DNA of 5,304 bases from Candidatus Nomurabacteria bacterium. Its GTDB lineage: Bacteria > Patescibacteriota > Minisyncoccia > Phycocordibacterales > UBA9973. Of the stretch, positions 1-4,901 are shown in pieces (positions within the stretch are counted from its first letter, which is position 1; the number at the start of each line of letters is the position of its first letter). The translations under genes were made by a program, and so were the position numbers. The stretch lies in NCBI GenBank assembly GCA_943359425.1, contig CALRHN010000038.1:1-5304 (forward strand), given 5' to 3'. The notes under the pieces are model-generated. The model worked only from the letters and a program-made list of their open reading frames with translations. It was not told the origin of the DNA and did no database searches.

Positions 1-389
1 GTATCGACGGACGCAAGATGAGCAAGAGTTATAAGAACACGATCCCGCTCTTCGCATCTGACGACGAACTCAAAGACGCCGTCATGTCCATCGTCACGGA
101 TTCGTCCGGAGATATTCCAGAAAATGTTTACAATATTCACAAACTCTTCCGCACGGAAGGGGAGTTGAAAGAACTCTACGATGCCAATCGCGGAAAATAT
201 AAGATATTAAAAGAAGCATTGCTCGAAGATGTGCAATCGTTCGTCGCGCCCATCCGCGCGAAATATCTCGAACTTCAGTCGAACCCTGAACAAGTCTATG
301 CAGTCTTAGAACGAGGCGGTGCCGTGGTGAAAGAGCGCGCAAAAGCCAAAATGGAGGCTGTTCACAAGGCTGTCGGCATTTCTCGGTAA
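1..389 (+). CDS. trpS: Tryptophanyl-tRNA synthetase, C-terminal part (5' truncated by window edge)
   Basis: This is the C-terminal third of a class I aminoacyl-tRNA synthetase that charges tRNA-Trp with tryptophan in the cytoplasm. The first complete codon is at base 3. The reading frame begins I-D-G-R and continues into K-M-S-K-S at about 15-29, the class I signature loop that binds ATP. After it come S-Y-K-N-T-I-P-L-F and, further on, M-S-I-V-T-D-S, both typical of bacterial TrpRS. About 128 residues follow to the TAA at 387-389, matching the usual length after KMSKS in this family. The methionine of KMSKS (base 18) must not be read as a start codon; the Rossmann domain and HIGH motif lie upstream of the window. 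The tail is helical and basic, ending A-V-G-I-S-R. No terminator follows; a promoter for the next gene begins 3 bases after the stop. Confidence 0.95.
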   Translation, partial: IDGRKMSKSYKNTIPLFASDDELKDAVMSIVTDSSGDIPENVYNIHKLFRTEGELKELYDANRGKYKILKEALLEDVQSFVAPIRAKYLELQSNPEQVYAVLERGGAVVKERAKAKMEAVHKAVGISR

Positions 390-392
390 ATA

Positions 393-420
393 TTGACAAT
401 ATTATATTATTTGGTATAAT
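393..420 (+). promoter_or_regulatory. Near-consensus sigma-70 type promoter with extended -10, predicted leaderless
   Basis: TTGACA (393-398) and TATAAT (415-420) are both perfect hexamers with a 16-base spacer, and TGG at 412-414 makes an extended -10. Counting the last base of the -10 as -7 places +1 at 427, exactly the A of the ATG of the downstream gene. It is the strongest promoter in the window. It drives the 76-residue membrane protein; aspS lies beyond a terminator. Confidence 0.85.
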
Positions 421-426
421 GCTCGT

Positions 427-657
427 ATGCAATTAATAGTGATTCTGCTCAAATTCATACTCGTAGCCTTCCTCTCGATATTCTATTGGCCGCTCAACGC
501 CTTGCTCCACTGGGTGCAGAAACCGTATCACCGCCTTCAGAAAACGGACAAGATCTCGTTCTGGCTCGCCACGCCCTTCTACTACATCCTCTTCGGCATC
601 GTCGTCGTATTCTCCATGCCGCTCGAAGTCGTCTCGCAGAATATCCATCCGATGTAA
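427..657 (+). CDS. Small two-helix membrane protein, family not recognised
   Basis: This encodes a 76-residue protein that I do not recognise. It is strongly hydrophobic at both ends: residues about 3-24 (L-I-V-I-L-L-K-F-I-L-V-A-F-L) and about 46-68 (W-L-A-T-P-F-Y-Y-I-L-F-G-I-V-V-V) are each long enough to span a membrane. A basic and polar stretch between them (W-V-Q-K-P-Y-H-R-L-Q-K-T-D-K) suggests a hairpin with the loop on the cytoplasmic side by the positive-inside rule. There is no catalytic motif and no signal-peptidase site. The start at 427 is chosen because it coincides with the predicted transcription start; there is no Shine-Dalgarno sequence and no room for one. Codon use (CTC, GTC, ATC, TTC, TCG) matches aspS, which supports real coding. 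A strong terminator follows 9 bases after the stop, so the gene is its own transcription unit with an unusually good promoter. Confidence 0.75.
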   Translation: MQLIVILLKFILVAFLSIFYWPLNALLHWVQKPYHRLQKTDKISFWLATPFYYILFGIVVVFSMPLEVVSQNIHPM

Positions 658-666
658 TACTCTCTG

Positions 667-696
667 AAAGCCGCCCTCACGGGCGGCTTTTTGTTT
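667..696 (+). terminator. Intrinsic terminator of the small membrane protein gene
   Basis: There is a perfect 10-bp stem, AAAGCCGCCC (667-676) with GGGCGGCTTT (681-690), closed by a TCAC loop and followed by TTGTTT. With the stem's own three Ts this gives a T-rich tract of TTTTTGTTT. It is oriented for plus-strand transcripts and insulates aspS from the strong promoter at 393-420. Confidence 0.92.
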
Positions 697-723
697 CTCA
701 AAAATGTCACGATATGCTAGATT
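695..723 (+). promoter_or_regulatory. Candidate aspS promoter with extended -10, predicted leaderless
   Basis: TTCTCA (695-700, four of six matches to TTGACA) lies 17 bases before TAGATT (718-723, four of six matches to TATAAT). TGC immediately before the latter forms an extended -10. The predicted +1 is about 730, one base before the ATG at 731. The -35 overlaps the T tract of the preceding terminator. It is weaker than the 393-420 promoter, so moderate confidence; the position also argues against the upstream ATG at 704. Confidence 0.55.
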
Positions 724-730
724 AAAGCAT

Positions 731-2119
731 ATGCGAAATCGAATATATACGAGCGAATTGTCAGGACACGTCGGCGAGACCGTCGTTTTGGCCGGCTGGG
801 TGAATGTCCGCCGCGATCAGGGCAAGATGGTCTTCTTCGATCTGCGTGACATGAAGGGCATGGTTCAGTGCATTGTCCTCCCGTCTCATGCCGAAGCCAT
901 CCTCGTCGCGAAAGAAATCCGTCCGGAATGGGTGCTTCGTCTCGAAGGCGTCGTCAACAAGCGTCCGGAAAAAAACGTGAATCCGAATATCCCGTCAGGC
1001 GACGTCGAACTCGAAGTCACGGCCATCGAAGTCCTCAACCGCGCTGAGACGCCGCCATTCGAACTCAACACCGATACGAAACCGGTCAACGAAGATTTGC
1101 GCATGAAATATAAATATCTCGACCTTCGTAGTGAACGCATGCAGAAGAATATTCGCATGCGCGACAAAGTCATAACTTTCATCCGCGACTACATGCACAA
1201 GAATGATTTCGTCGAGATCGAAACGCCGATGATGACAAAGGGGACACCGGAAGGTTCGCGAGAATATATCATTCCGTCACGCCTCTTCCAAGGTCAGTTC
1301 TACGTGCTTCCGCAATCGCCACAACAATTCAAACAGCTCTCCATGGTCGCGGGATTTGAGAAATATTTCCAGATCGCGCGCTGTATGCGCGACGAAGACA
1401 CACGCGGCGACCGCCAGCCCGAATTCACGCAGCTCGACTACGAAATGTCATTTGTCACGCAAGAAGAAGTCGTTGCTTACAACGAAGCTCTCATCATCGA
1501 ACTCATAAAGACCGTCTATCCAGAGAAAAGAATTTCCCAGATCCCGTTCCCGCGCATGACATATGAGGAGAGCATGGAGAAGTACGGCAACGACAAGCCT
1601 GATCTGCGCGAGAATAAAGAAGATCCAAACGAACTCGCATTTTGCTGGGTTCTCGATTTCCCCATGTTTGAGAAAGACGACGAAGGCGGCGTACAGGCAG
1701 TGCATCATCCGTTCACTTCGCCGAAAGACGAAGACTTGCATTTACTCGACACCGAACCGCTCAAAGCGCGCGCGAATGCCTATGACATCGTGCTCAACGG
1801 CTATGAAATAGGCGGTGGCTCTATCCGTATTCACAAGCGCGAACTCCAGAATAAAGTATTCGAGCTCCTCGGCCTCAATAAAGAAACTATCGAAGCACGT
1901 TTCGGACACATGCTCACCGCATTTGAATACGGTGCACCACCGCACGGCGGCATCGCATGGGGAATGGAACGCCTCGTCATGCTCCTCCAGAACGAACCGA
2001 ACATCCGCGAAGTCATCGCATTCCCGAAGACCGGCGAAGGCAAAGACCTCATGATGGGTTCGCCGTCATCGGTGCCCGAGAAAACGCTCAAAGAACTCGG
2101 CATTCAGCTCAAGAAATAA
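731..2119 (+). CDS. aspS: Aspartyl-tRNA synthetase, bacterial type lacking the GAD insertion domain
   Basis: This class II synthetase attaches aspartate to tRNA-Asp in the cytoplasm. Residues 1 to about 105 form the OB-fold anticodon-binding domain (G-W-V-N-V-R-R-D-Q-G-K, then F-D-L-R-D). The catalytic domain shows motif 1 (I-E-T-P-M-M, about 163-168), the P-E-G-S-R-E-Y loop (173-179), Q-S-P-Q (195-198), motif 2 (C-M-R-D-E-D to R-Q-P-E-F-T-Q, 218-234), H-H-P-F-T-S-P (325-331), and motif 3 (G-G-I-A-W-G-M-E-R-L-V-M-L-L) near the C terminus. The protein has 462 residues where typical bacterial AspRS has about 590. Y-G-N-D-K-P-D-L-R (285-293) joins A-F-C-W-V-L-D-F-P-M-F (303-313) through about nine residues, so the roughly 130-residue GAD domain is absent. 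An in-frame ATG at 704 would add nine residues, but the family begins with M-R-x-x-x-Y-x-x-E-L and the predicted transcription start is about 730, so 731 is preferred. No Shine-Dalgarno sequence is visible. Confidence 0.95.
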   Translation: MRNRIYTSELSGHVGETVVLAGWVNVRRDQGKMVFFDLRDMKGMVQCIVLPSHAEAILVAKEIRPEWVLRLEGVVNKRPEKNVNPNIPSGDVELEVTAIEVLNRAETPPFELNTDTKPVNEDLRMKYKYLDLRSERMQKNIRMRDKVITFIRDYMHKNDFVEIETPMMTKGTPEGSREYIIPSRLFQGQFYVLPQSPQQFKQLSMVAGFEKYFQIARCMRDEDTRGDRQPEFTQLDYEMSFVTQEEVVAYNEALIIELIKTVYPEKRISQIPFPRMTYEESMEKYGNDKPDLRENKEDPNELAFCWVLDFPMFEKDDEGGVQAVHHPFTSPKDEDLHLLDTEPLKARANAYDIVLNGYEIGGGSIRIHKRELQNKVFELLGLNKETIEARFGHMLTAFEYGAPPHGGIAWGMERLVMLLQNEPNIREVIAFPKTGEGKDLMMGSPSSVPEKTLKELGIQLKK

Positions 2120-2130
2120 ATTCGTTCTAA

Positions 2131-2152
2131 TATTCTATAGAATTATAGAATA
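2131..2152 (+). promoter_or_regulatory. Promoter/operator-like repeats before the SDR gene
   Basis: The octamer TATAGAAT occurs twice in tandem (2136-2143 and 2144-2151). TATTCTAT (2131-2138) and ATAGAATA (2145-2152) form an 8-bp inverted repeat with a 6-base spacer. TAGAAT at 2146-2151 is a good -10 (five of six), placing +1 near 2158, three bases before the ATG at 2161. No convincing -35 is seen at 16-18 bases, so an activator or a -10-dominated promoter is possible. The dyad covering the -10 could be a repressor site. Confidence 0.45.
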
Positions 2153-2160
2153 GATCATCT

Positions 2161-2859
2161 ATGCAATTAAAAGACACAGTTGTTATTATCACGGGCGGAA
2201 CGGCCGGCATTGGTTACGCACTCGCGAAAGCTTTCAAGAATGAAGGCGCACATGTTGTCATATGCGCGGATGTAGCCGAACACGTGAAGAATGTTTCAGG
2301 AGAACTTGGCGTGACGGGTATCGTGGCTGATGTGACAAAAGAGAGCGACATTGAGAATCTCGTCGCAAAAGTTACTGAACAATTCGGCCGTATTGATATT
2401 TGGATCAACAATGCCGGAATATTCCATATGTTCGATCCGAATGAACCGTTTGATAACGAGAAAGCTCACAAAATATTCGAAGTAAATGTTTTCGGTACCA
2501 TTCATGGATCACGAATCGCTCTCAAGCAGATGAAACAAGCGGGGAGTGGAATGATAGTAAATATACTCTCGTCTATCGCCCTCGATGCCAGTCGTGGCAA
2601 GAATACGAAGATCTATGCGGCGAGCAAATGGGCGGCGCGCGGTTTTACCGAAGCCTTGCGCGGAGAAAATAAAGATACGGCTATAAAAATTCTTGCCGTC
2701 TATCCGGGCGGAACAAAGACAAATCTGTATGATGAGAAACTTCCCGATACGTTTGATTCATATATGGAACCCGATTATGTCGCAGAGAAAGTCATAGAGA
2801 ATATCAAACTCGAAATTCCCGAGCAAGATCTCGTCATCAAGCGTCCGACCGTGCAATAA
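2161..2859 (+). CDS. Classical short-chain dehydrogenase/reductase (SDR family), substrate unknown
   Basis: This encodes a 232-residue cytosolic oxidoreductase of the classical SDR type with a single Rossmann fold. The cofactor loop T-G-G-T-A-G-I-G is at residues 11-18, the adenine-pocket D-V at 57-58, and N-N-A-G at 83-86. The catalytic set is Asn109, Ser138, Tyr152 and Lys156 (Y-A-A-S-K), followed by P-G-G-T-K-T-N at about 181-187. Asp37 at the end of the second beta strand (I-C-A-D) usually favours NAD(H) over NADP(H); that is a family-based inference. The length is on the short side of the usual 240-260 residues but all motifs are present, so it should be active. The substrate loop cannot be read for specificity; this is not assignable to FabG with confidence. 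The start at 2161 has no Shine-Dalgarno sequence and lies about three bases from a predicted transcription start. The gene is convergent with the unknown gene at 2910-3788 and shares its terminator. Confidence 0.9.
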   Translation: MQLKDTVVIITGGTAGIGYALAKAFKNEGAHVVICADVAEHVKNVSGELGVTGIVADVTKESDIENLVAKVTEQFGRIDIWINNAGIFHMFDPNEPFDNEKAHKIFEVNVFGTIHGSRIALKQMKQAGSGMIVNILSSIALDASRGKNTKIYAASKWAARGFTEALRGENKDTAIKILAVYPGGTKTNLYDEKLPDTFDSYMEPDYVAEKVIENIKLEIPEQDLVIKRPTVQ

Positions 2860-2860
2860 A

Positions 2861-2888
2861 AAACACCCATCCATTTGGACGGGTGTTT
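2861..2888. terminator. Bidirectional terminator between convergent genes
   Basis: A 12-bp stem with one A-C mismatch pairs AAACACCCATCC (2861-2872) with GGACGGGTGTTT (2877-2888) around an ATTT loop. On the minus strand the stem runs into TTTTTTATT, a strong T tract, so it should end the 2910-3788 gene efficiently, 22 bases after its stop. On the plus strand it directly follows the SDR stop but has only the stem's own TTT, so it is weaker there. Confidence 0.85.
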
Positions 2889-2909
2889 AGAATTAGATAC
2901 TACTGTTTT

Positions 2910-3788
2910 TTAGTGAGATGCCCCGCTACTCCATTTTGACGAGGCGTAACTACGATGTCGTCTGTATTCTTCTAACTCGTATTTGTCTTGTCGCTCCTTG
3001 AGCATATTGTCATCAATTCCATTAAGCTTATGTGCATAGGTTACACGAAGCATCATTACTTCATGCAGATTTGCATATGAATCTTGCCGAGTTGAACGCT
3101 TTCTGAATTCCTCAATAACAATATCTTTATCGAGAATTTCCGCATATAGTTTCGCAATTGTACAGAATGTCTGACACCGGCGTTCTGAATACACGAGCAA
3201 CAATTGTGTAATACAATCGGCATCGTTTATGAACTTATTCTTAAGGATATGGAATCGCATGAGAGTTTGTTCATTGTTTTCAAGAATTAATTCAGTCAAT
3301 TCCTCATCTGAATACGCAGTCCAGTCAATACAACACTGAATCCCACTGTATTGGCGTTTACCCGAAAGCAATTCCTGCAACATATCAGCATTTCTCGTCT
3401 TTTGATCAGAACTTTTGGGCTCCGTTACAACAAGAACATTCGGGAAAATATATTCCAGTCTCGCAACAATGCCATCTATATCATGAAGCAAGTTGTTTGC
3501 TTCGACGCATGGCTCGTAGAGTACTTTCATTGCCACAAACTTATCAGTTCGTTCAATAAAAATAAGCTTGGCAAACTCAAATCTTTCCCATTTTTCTTTT
3601 AAGGATTGAAATGGTCTGCAAATGTTGAATTTTGGTTGCTTGTACTCGTAACGATAGATTGTTATCGAATAGTTAGCTTTTACTAAATCTTCGTTGAAGA
3701 TGAATAAGTCATCGGGCATAACAATCTTTGCCCAATAATCTAGGCAGAAGCTTAAGGCGCAACCGAGCCTGTTTTTGATTGATTTCAT
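2910..3788 (-). CDS. Hypothetical protein, 292 residues, AT-rich gene
   Basis: I do not recognise this protein. It has no signal peptide and no clear membrane segment, so it is probably cytosolic. Residues about 28-115 look like a mixed alpha/beta domain with hydrophobic strands (S-I-T-I-Y-R-Y, F-A-K-L-I-F-I-E, V-L-V-V-T-E-P). The second half, from about 160, reads as helical, and the last 40 residues are highly charged and then Ser-rich (E-L-E-E-Y-R-R-H-R to S-S-G-A-S-H). There are nine cysteines, including a Cys-Cys pair and C-Q-T-F-C, but no standard zinc-finger spacing. One 60-base line inside the gene (3001-3060) is 35% G+C against 53% for a line in aspS (1861-1920), and AT-ending codons are common, so transfer or relaxed selection is plausible. 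The start at 3788 gives the longest frame but has no Shine-Dalgarno sequence; Met24 (3719) is an alternative. It is convergent with the SDR gene. Confidence 0.75.
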   Translation of the reverse strand: MKSIKNRLGCALSFCLDYWAKIVMPDDLFIFNEDLVKANYSITIYRYEYKQPKFNICRPFQSLKEKWERFEFAKLIFIERTDKFVAMKVLYEPCVEANNLLHDIDGIVARLEYIFPNVLVVTEPKSSDQKTRNADMLQELLSGKRQYSGIQCCIDWTAYSDEELTELILENNEQTLMRFHILKNKFINDADCITQLLLVYSERRCQTFCTIAKLYAEILDKDIVIEEFRKRSTRQDSYANLHEVMMLRVTYAHKLNGIDDNMLKERQDKYELEEYRRHRSYASSKWSSGASH

Positions 3789-3889
3789 TTTTAAGTTTTT
3801 AAGGAATTTTTTTGTGCCCTTGGTTTATAGGTACGCTGGCGAGGACCTTTAAGTGGAATTGTCAGAATAATCCAATAGTAGGATCGTCT
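3789..3889 (-). promoter_or_regulatory. Upstream region of the 292-residue protein gene, with GCGTACC element and TATAAA
   Basis: Read on the minus strand, GCGTACC (plus 3836-3830) runs directly into TATAAA (plus 3829-3824), a possible -10 with +1 near 3817 and a leader of about 29 bases. No matching -35 is seen at normal spacing. The same GCGTACC element stands upstream of the next minus-strand gene, at 4338-4332. No terminator for the 3890-4294 gene is visible here, so readthrough between the two genes is possible. Confidence 0.35.
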
Positions 3890-4294
3890 CTAATTTTTAA
3901 GCGTGTTTAGCATTCCCTTAATTCTTTTGAGTAGAGTTTCTTTTACCCTCTTTTTTATTTTTGCAACACTTTCTCTTAAGTGTTTAGGAGAGCGTGAATA
4001 ACGCAATGGATAAACTCGATCTCCATGATAGTCTATGTGAGGATTGTATTCATCTGGCGCACTTCCTGCAAGCATAAACAATATTAAACCCACTGACATA
4101 ATGATAGCGTAGAGGCAAAATTCCAACTCCGTTGGCGCTTTGTTATCCTTTGCCACCAAGATAGGGCCGAGTAAGAAAGGAATGGAAAACAGAATTCTTC
4201 CGAAGGTGGTGTTATAACACCAAATTATGCTGTTGTATATAATCCAAAATACAACAAACATAATTTTTACAATAATTTTTAATAATTTTTTCAT
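3890..4294 (-). CDS. Hypothetical membrane protein, three predicted helices with basic C-terminal tail
   Basis: This encodes a 134-residue protein that I do not recognise. A lysine-rich N terminus (M-K-K-L-L-K) precedes a hydrophobic helix at about 11-27. Two more likely membrane segments follow at about 34-48 (I-L-F-S-I-P-F-L-L-G-P-I-L-V-A) and 59-77 (F-C-L-Y-A-I-I-M-S-V-G-L-I-L-F-M-L-A-G). A Pro/Tyr/Asp-rich stretch (80-99) leads to a strongly basic, probably helical tail (about 103-134, with many Lys and Arg), which could bind nucleic acid or acidic lipids. There is no catalytic motif. The 5' end is very AT-rich: only 7 of 60 bases are G or C at 4261-4320. The start has no Shine-Dalgarno sequence. 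It lies 101 bases upstream of the 292-residue gene on the same strand, and a joint function is possible but unproven. Confidence 0.65.
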   Translation of the reverse strand: MKKLLKIIVKIMFVVFWIIYNSIIWCYNTTFGRILFSIPFLLGPILVAKDNKAPTELEFCLYAIIMSVGLILFMLAGSAPDEYNPHIDYHGDRVYPLRYSRSPKHLRESVAKIKKRVKETLLKRIKGMLNTLKN

Positions 4295-4343
4295 TTGTTA
4301 AAGAATTTAATTTGATGTCTGCGATTTGATGGGTACGCAAACG
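4295..4343 (-). promoter_or_regulatory. Upstream region of the membrane protein gene, with GCGTACC element and CATCAAAT repeats
   Basis: On the minus strand this region reads GCGTACC (plus 4338-4332) followed by two copies of CATCAAAT (plus 4331-4324 and 4317-4310) whose starts are 14 bases apart. A weak -10-like TAAATT follows nearer the ATG. GCGTACC is 38 bases from the ATG here and 42 bases from it in the other unknown gene, which suggests a shared control element. Confidence 0.3.
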
Positions 4344-4374
4344 AAAACCCCTTCACCCGAGCGGGGAAGGGGTT
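4344..4374 (-). terminator. Intrinsic terminator of the TrpR-like regulator gene
   Basis: AACCCCTTC (4346-4354) pairs with GAAGGGGTT (4366-4374). Inside, CCC/GGG continues the stem past a bulged A, leaving a GAGC loop. On the minus strand the stem ends in GGGGTTTT, a T tract placed correctly for the gene ending at 4393, 18 bases away. The plus strand has no T tract, so the terminator works in one direction and also insulates the two unknown genes downstream. Confidence 0.85.
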
Positions 4375-4392
4375 AGCTTCGAATAAATATAA

Positions 4393-4719
4393 TTACGAAG
4401 ACAATCCTTTCCCAGCCGAGTGAGAAAGGTGATGATGGTTCATGCGATTAAGAACGAGTTTGTAGCCACCGAGAGAGCCGTTCAGCCATTTTGAAATGCG
4501 AGCGATGGTCGTGGATGAAAGGCCGGTCTTCTCGATAATAGCGTTGTATTGGACATCCCGAGAAAGCATGCGTGCTGCTTCGAGACGTTTGGAGAACTCG
4601 GTAATCTCACCTTCGGTGAGAAGATCACGCAAAAAGCGACGAGCTTCATCGGCCGATTCAAGCGAGAGGAGTGCCTCCACAAGCTGTTTGTTTTCTTTTG
4701 TATTCCAATCAAATTCCAT
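4393..4719 (-). CDS. TrpR-superfamily DNA-binding protein (YerC/YecD type)
   Basis: This encodes a 108-residue all-helical transcription regulator. Family features seen are L-L-S-L (17-20), R-F-L-R-D-L-L-T-E-G-E-I (28-39), R-L-E-A-A-R-M-L (45-52), and the helix-turn-helix with recognition helix T-G-L-S-S-T-T-I-A-R-I-S (65-76), then L-N-G and G-G-Y-K-L-V-L-N-R. This order and spacing match the YerC/YecD branch of the TrpR fold. By my alignment, Thr35, Arg45, Thr71 and Arg74 fall where E. coli TrpR contacts tryptophan (Thr44, Arg54, Thr81, Arg84), but YerC-type proteins are not established tryptophan sensors, so the ligand is unknown. A His/Ser-rich tail (H-H-H-L-S-H-S) is extra. The gene diverges from scpA, and CTAG repeats begin 14 bases upstream of its ATG, consistent with autoregulation. 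No Shine-Dalgarno sequence precedes the start. Confidence 0.88.
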   Translation of the reverse strand: MEFDWNTKENKQLVEALLSLESADEARRFLRDLLTEGEITEFSKRLEAARMLSRDVQYNAIIEKTGLSSTTIARISKWLNGSLGGYKLVLNRMNHHHLSHSAGKGLSS

Positions 4720-4730
4720 ATTGAATTAGG

Positions 4731-4759
4731 TTCTAGGGACTAGTTTCTAGGTGCTAGAA
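4731..4759. repeat. Four CTAG tetramers at exact 7-bp period
   Basis: CTAG occurs at 4733, 4740, 4747 and 4754, giving heptads TTCTAGG, GACTAGT, TTCTAGG and TGCTAGA. Only four other CTAGs exist in the window (717, 3740, 4908, 4924). CTAG is the core of the E. coli TrpR operator, where two copies are spaced 8 bp start to start, and the adjacent gene is a TrpR-fold protein. It is a candidate autoregulatory operator; a decayed heptamer microsatellite is the alternative. Confidence 0.7.
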
Positions 4760-4784
4760 AATACCATAAAACTCTAATAGCCCG

Positions 4785-4813
4785 ACTTTAGCAAAGTAAA
4801 GAACTTTAGTCAA
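4785..4813 (-). promoter_or_regulatory. Candidate promoter of the TrpR-like regulator gene
   Basis: On the minus strand TTGACT (plus 4813-4808, five of six) is followed after exactly 17 bases by TAAAGT (plus 4790-4785, four of six), with TGC before it as an extended -10. The predicted +1 is near 4778, giving a leader of about 59 bases that contains the CTAG array. A nearer alternative is TAGAAC (plus 4735-4730), which would give a leader of only about four bases but has no good -35. Confidence 0.5.
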
Positions 4814-4819
4814 GTAAAG
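4785..4819. repeat. Two tandem 17-bp dyad repeats, overlapping a minus-strand promoter
   Basis: ACTTTAGCAAAGTAAAG (4785-4801) and ACTTTAGTCAAGTAAAG (4803-4819) match at 15 of 17 positions with an 18-bp period. Each is itself a dyad, CTTTA-N6-TAAAG. Two sites 18 bp apart are typical of cooperative dimer binding. On the minus strand they overlap the candidate promoter of the TrpR-like gene (4785-4813), so they could be an operator. Confidence 0.65.
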
Positions 4820-4827
4820 CGCAACAT

Positions 4828-4847
4828 TGGGGTTGGGGATAACCCCA
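4828..4847. other. Hairpin-forming inverted repeat in the divergent intergenic region
   Basis: TGGGGTT (4828-4834) pairs with AACCCCA (4841-4847) around a GGGGAT loop. No T tract follows on either strand, so it is not a standard terminator. The nonamer GGTTGGGGA at 4831-4839 recurs at 4876-4884, 45 bp downstream. It lies upstream of the predicted transcription starts on both sides, so any role would be as DNA, for example as a binding site. Confidence 0.4.
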
Positions 4848-4901
4848 CAGTAGAGACAATCTCAATACCCGACAAGGTTGGGGAGAAGAAGGCCCAATTC
4901 C

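Noticed and set aside
18..389. A complete 123-residue gene starting at 18
   Set aside because: The frame is open to the left edge and the ATG is the methionine of the TrpRS KMSKS motif, so this is a truncated gene.
704..730. Upstream in-frame ATG giving aspS nine more residues (M-S-R-Y-A-R-L-K-H)
   Set aside because: The family N terminus begins at the M-R-N-R-I-Y-T-S-E-L at 731, the extension is unlike the family, and the candidate promoter would start transcription near 730.
427..2859. Alternative genetic code (TGA recoded), as known in some Patescibacteria lineages
   Set aside because: All conserved genes read through with the standard code, with no in-frame TGA and stops where families normally end.
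3351..3602. Plus-strand open frame of 83 residues inside the unknown minus-strand gene
   Set aside because: It has no promoter, start signal or recognisable family and lies wholly within a longer open frame on the other strand.
3789..4343. Integron-type gene cassettes, because two unknown genes have a similar element between them
   Set aside because: No GTTRRRY core sites or long imperfect inverted repeats of attC type are present, and both elements lie in promoter positions.
4785..4819. Minimal CRISPR array
   Set aside because: Only two adjacent copies with a one-base gap and no spacers; each unit is a dyad, as expected for a protein-binding site.
4828..4847. Terminator or G-quadruplex at the G-rich hairpin
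   Set aside because: No T tract follows on either strand, and there are only two clustered runs of four Gs, with the next 40 bp away.
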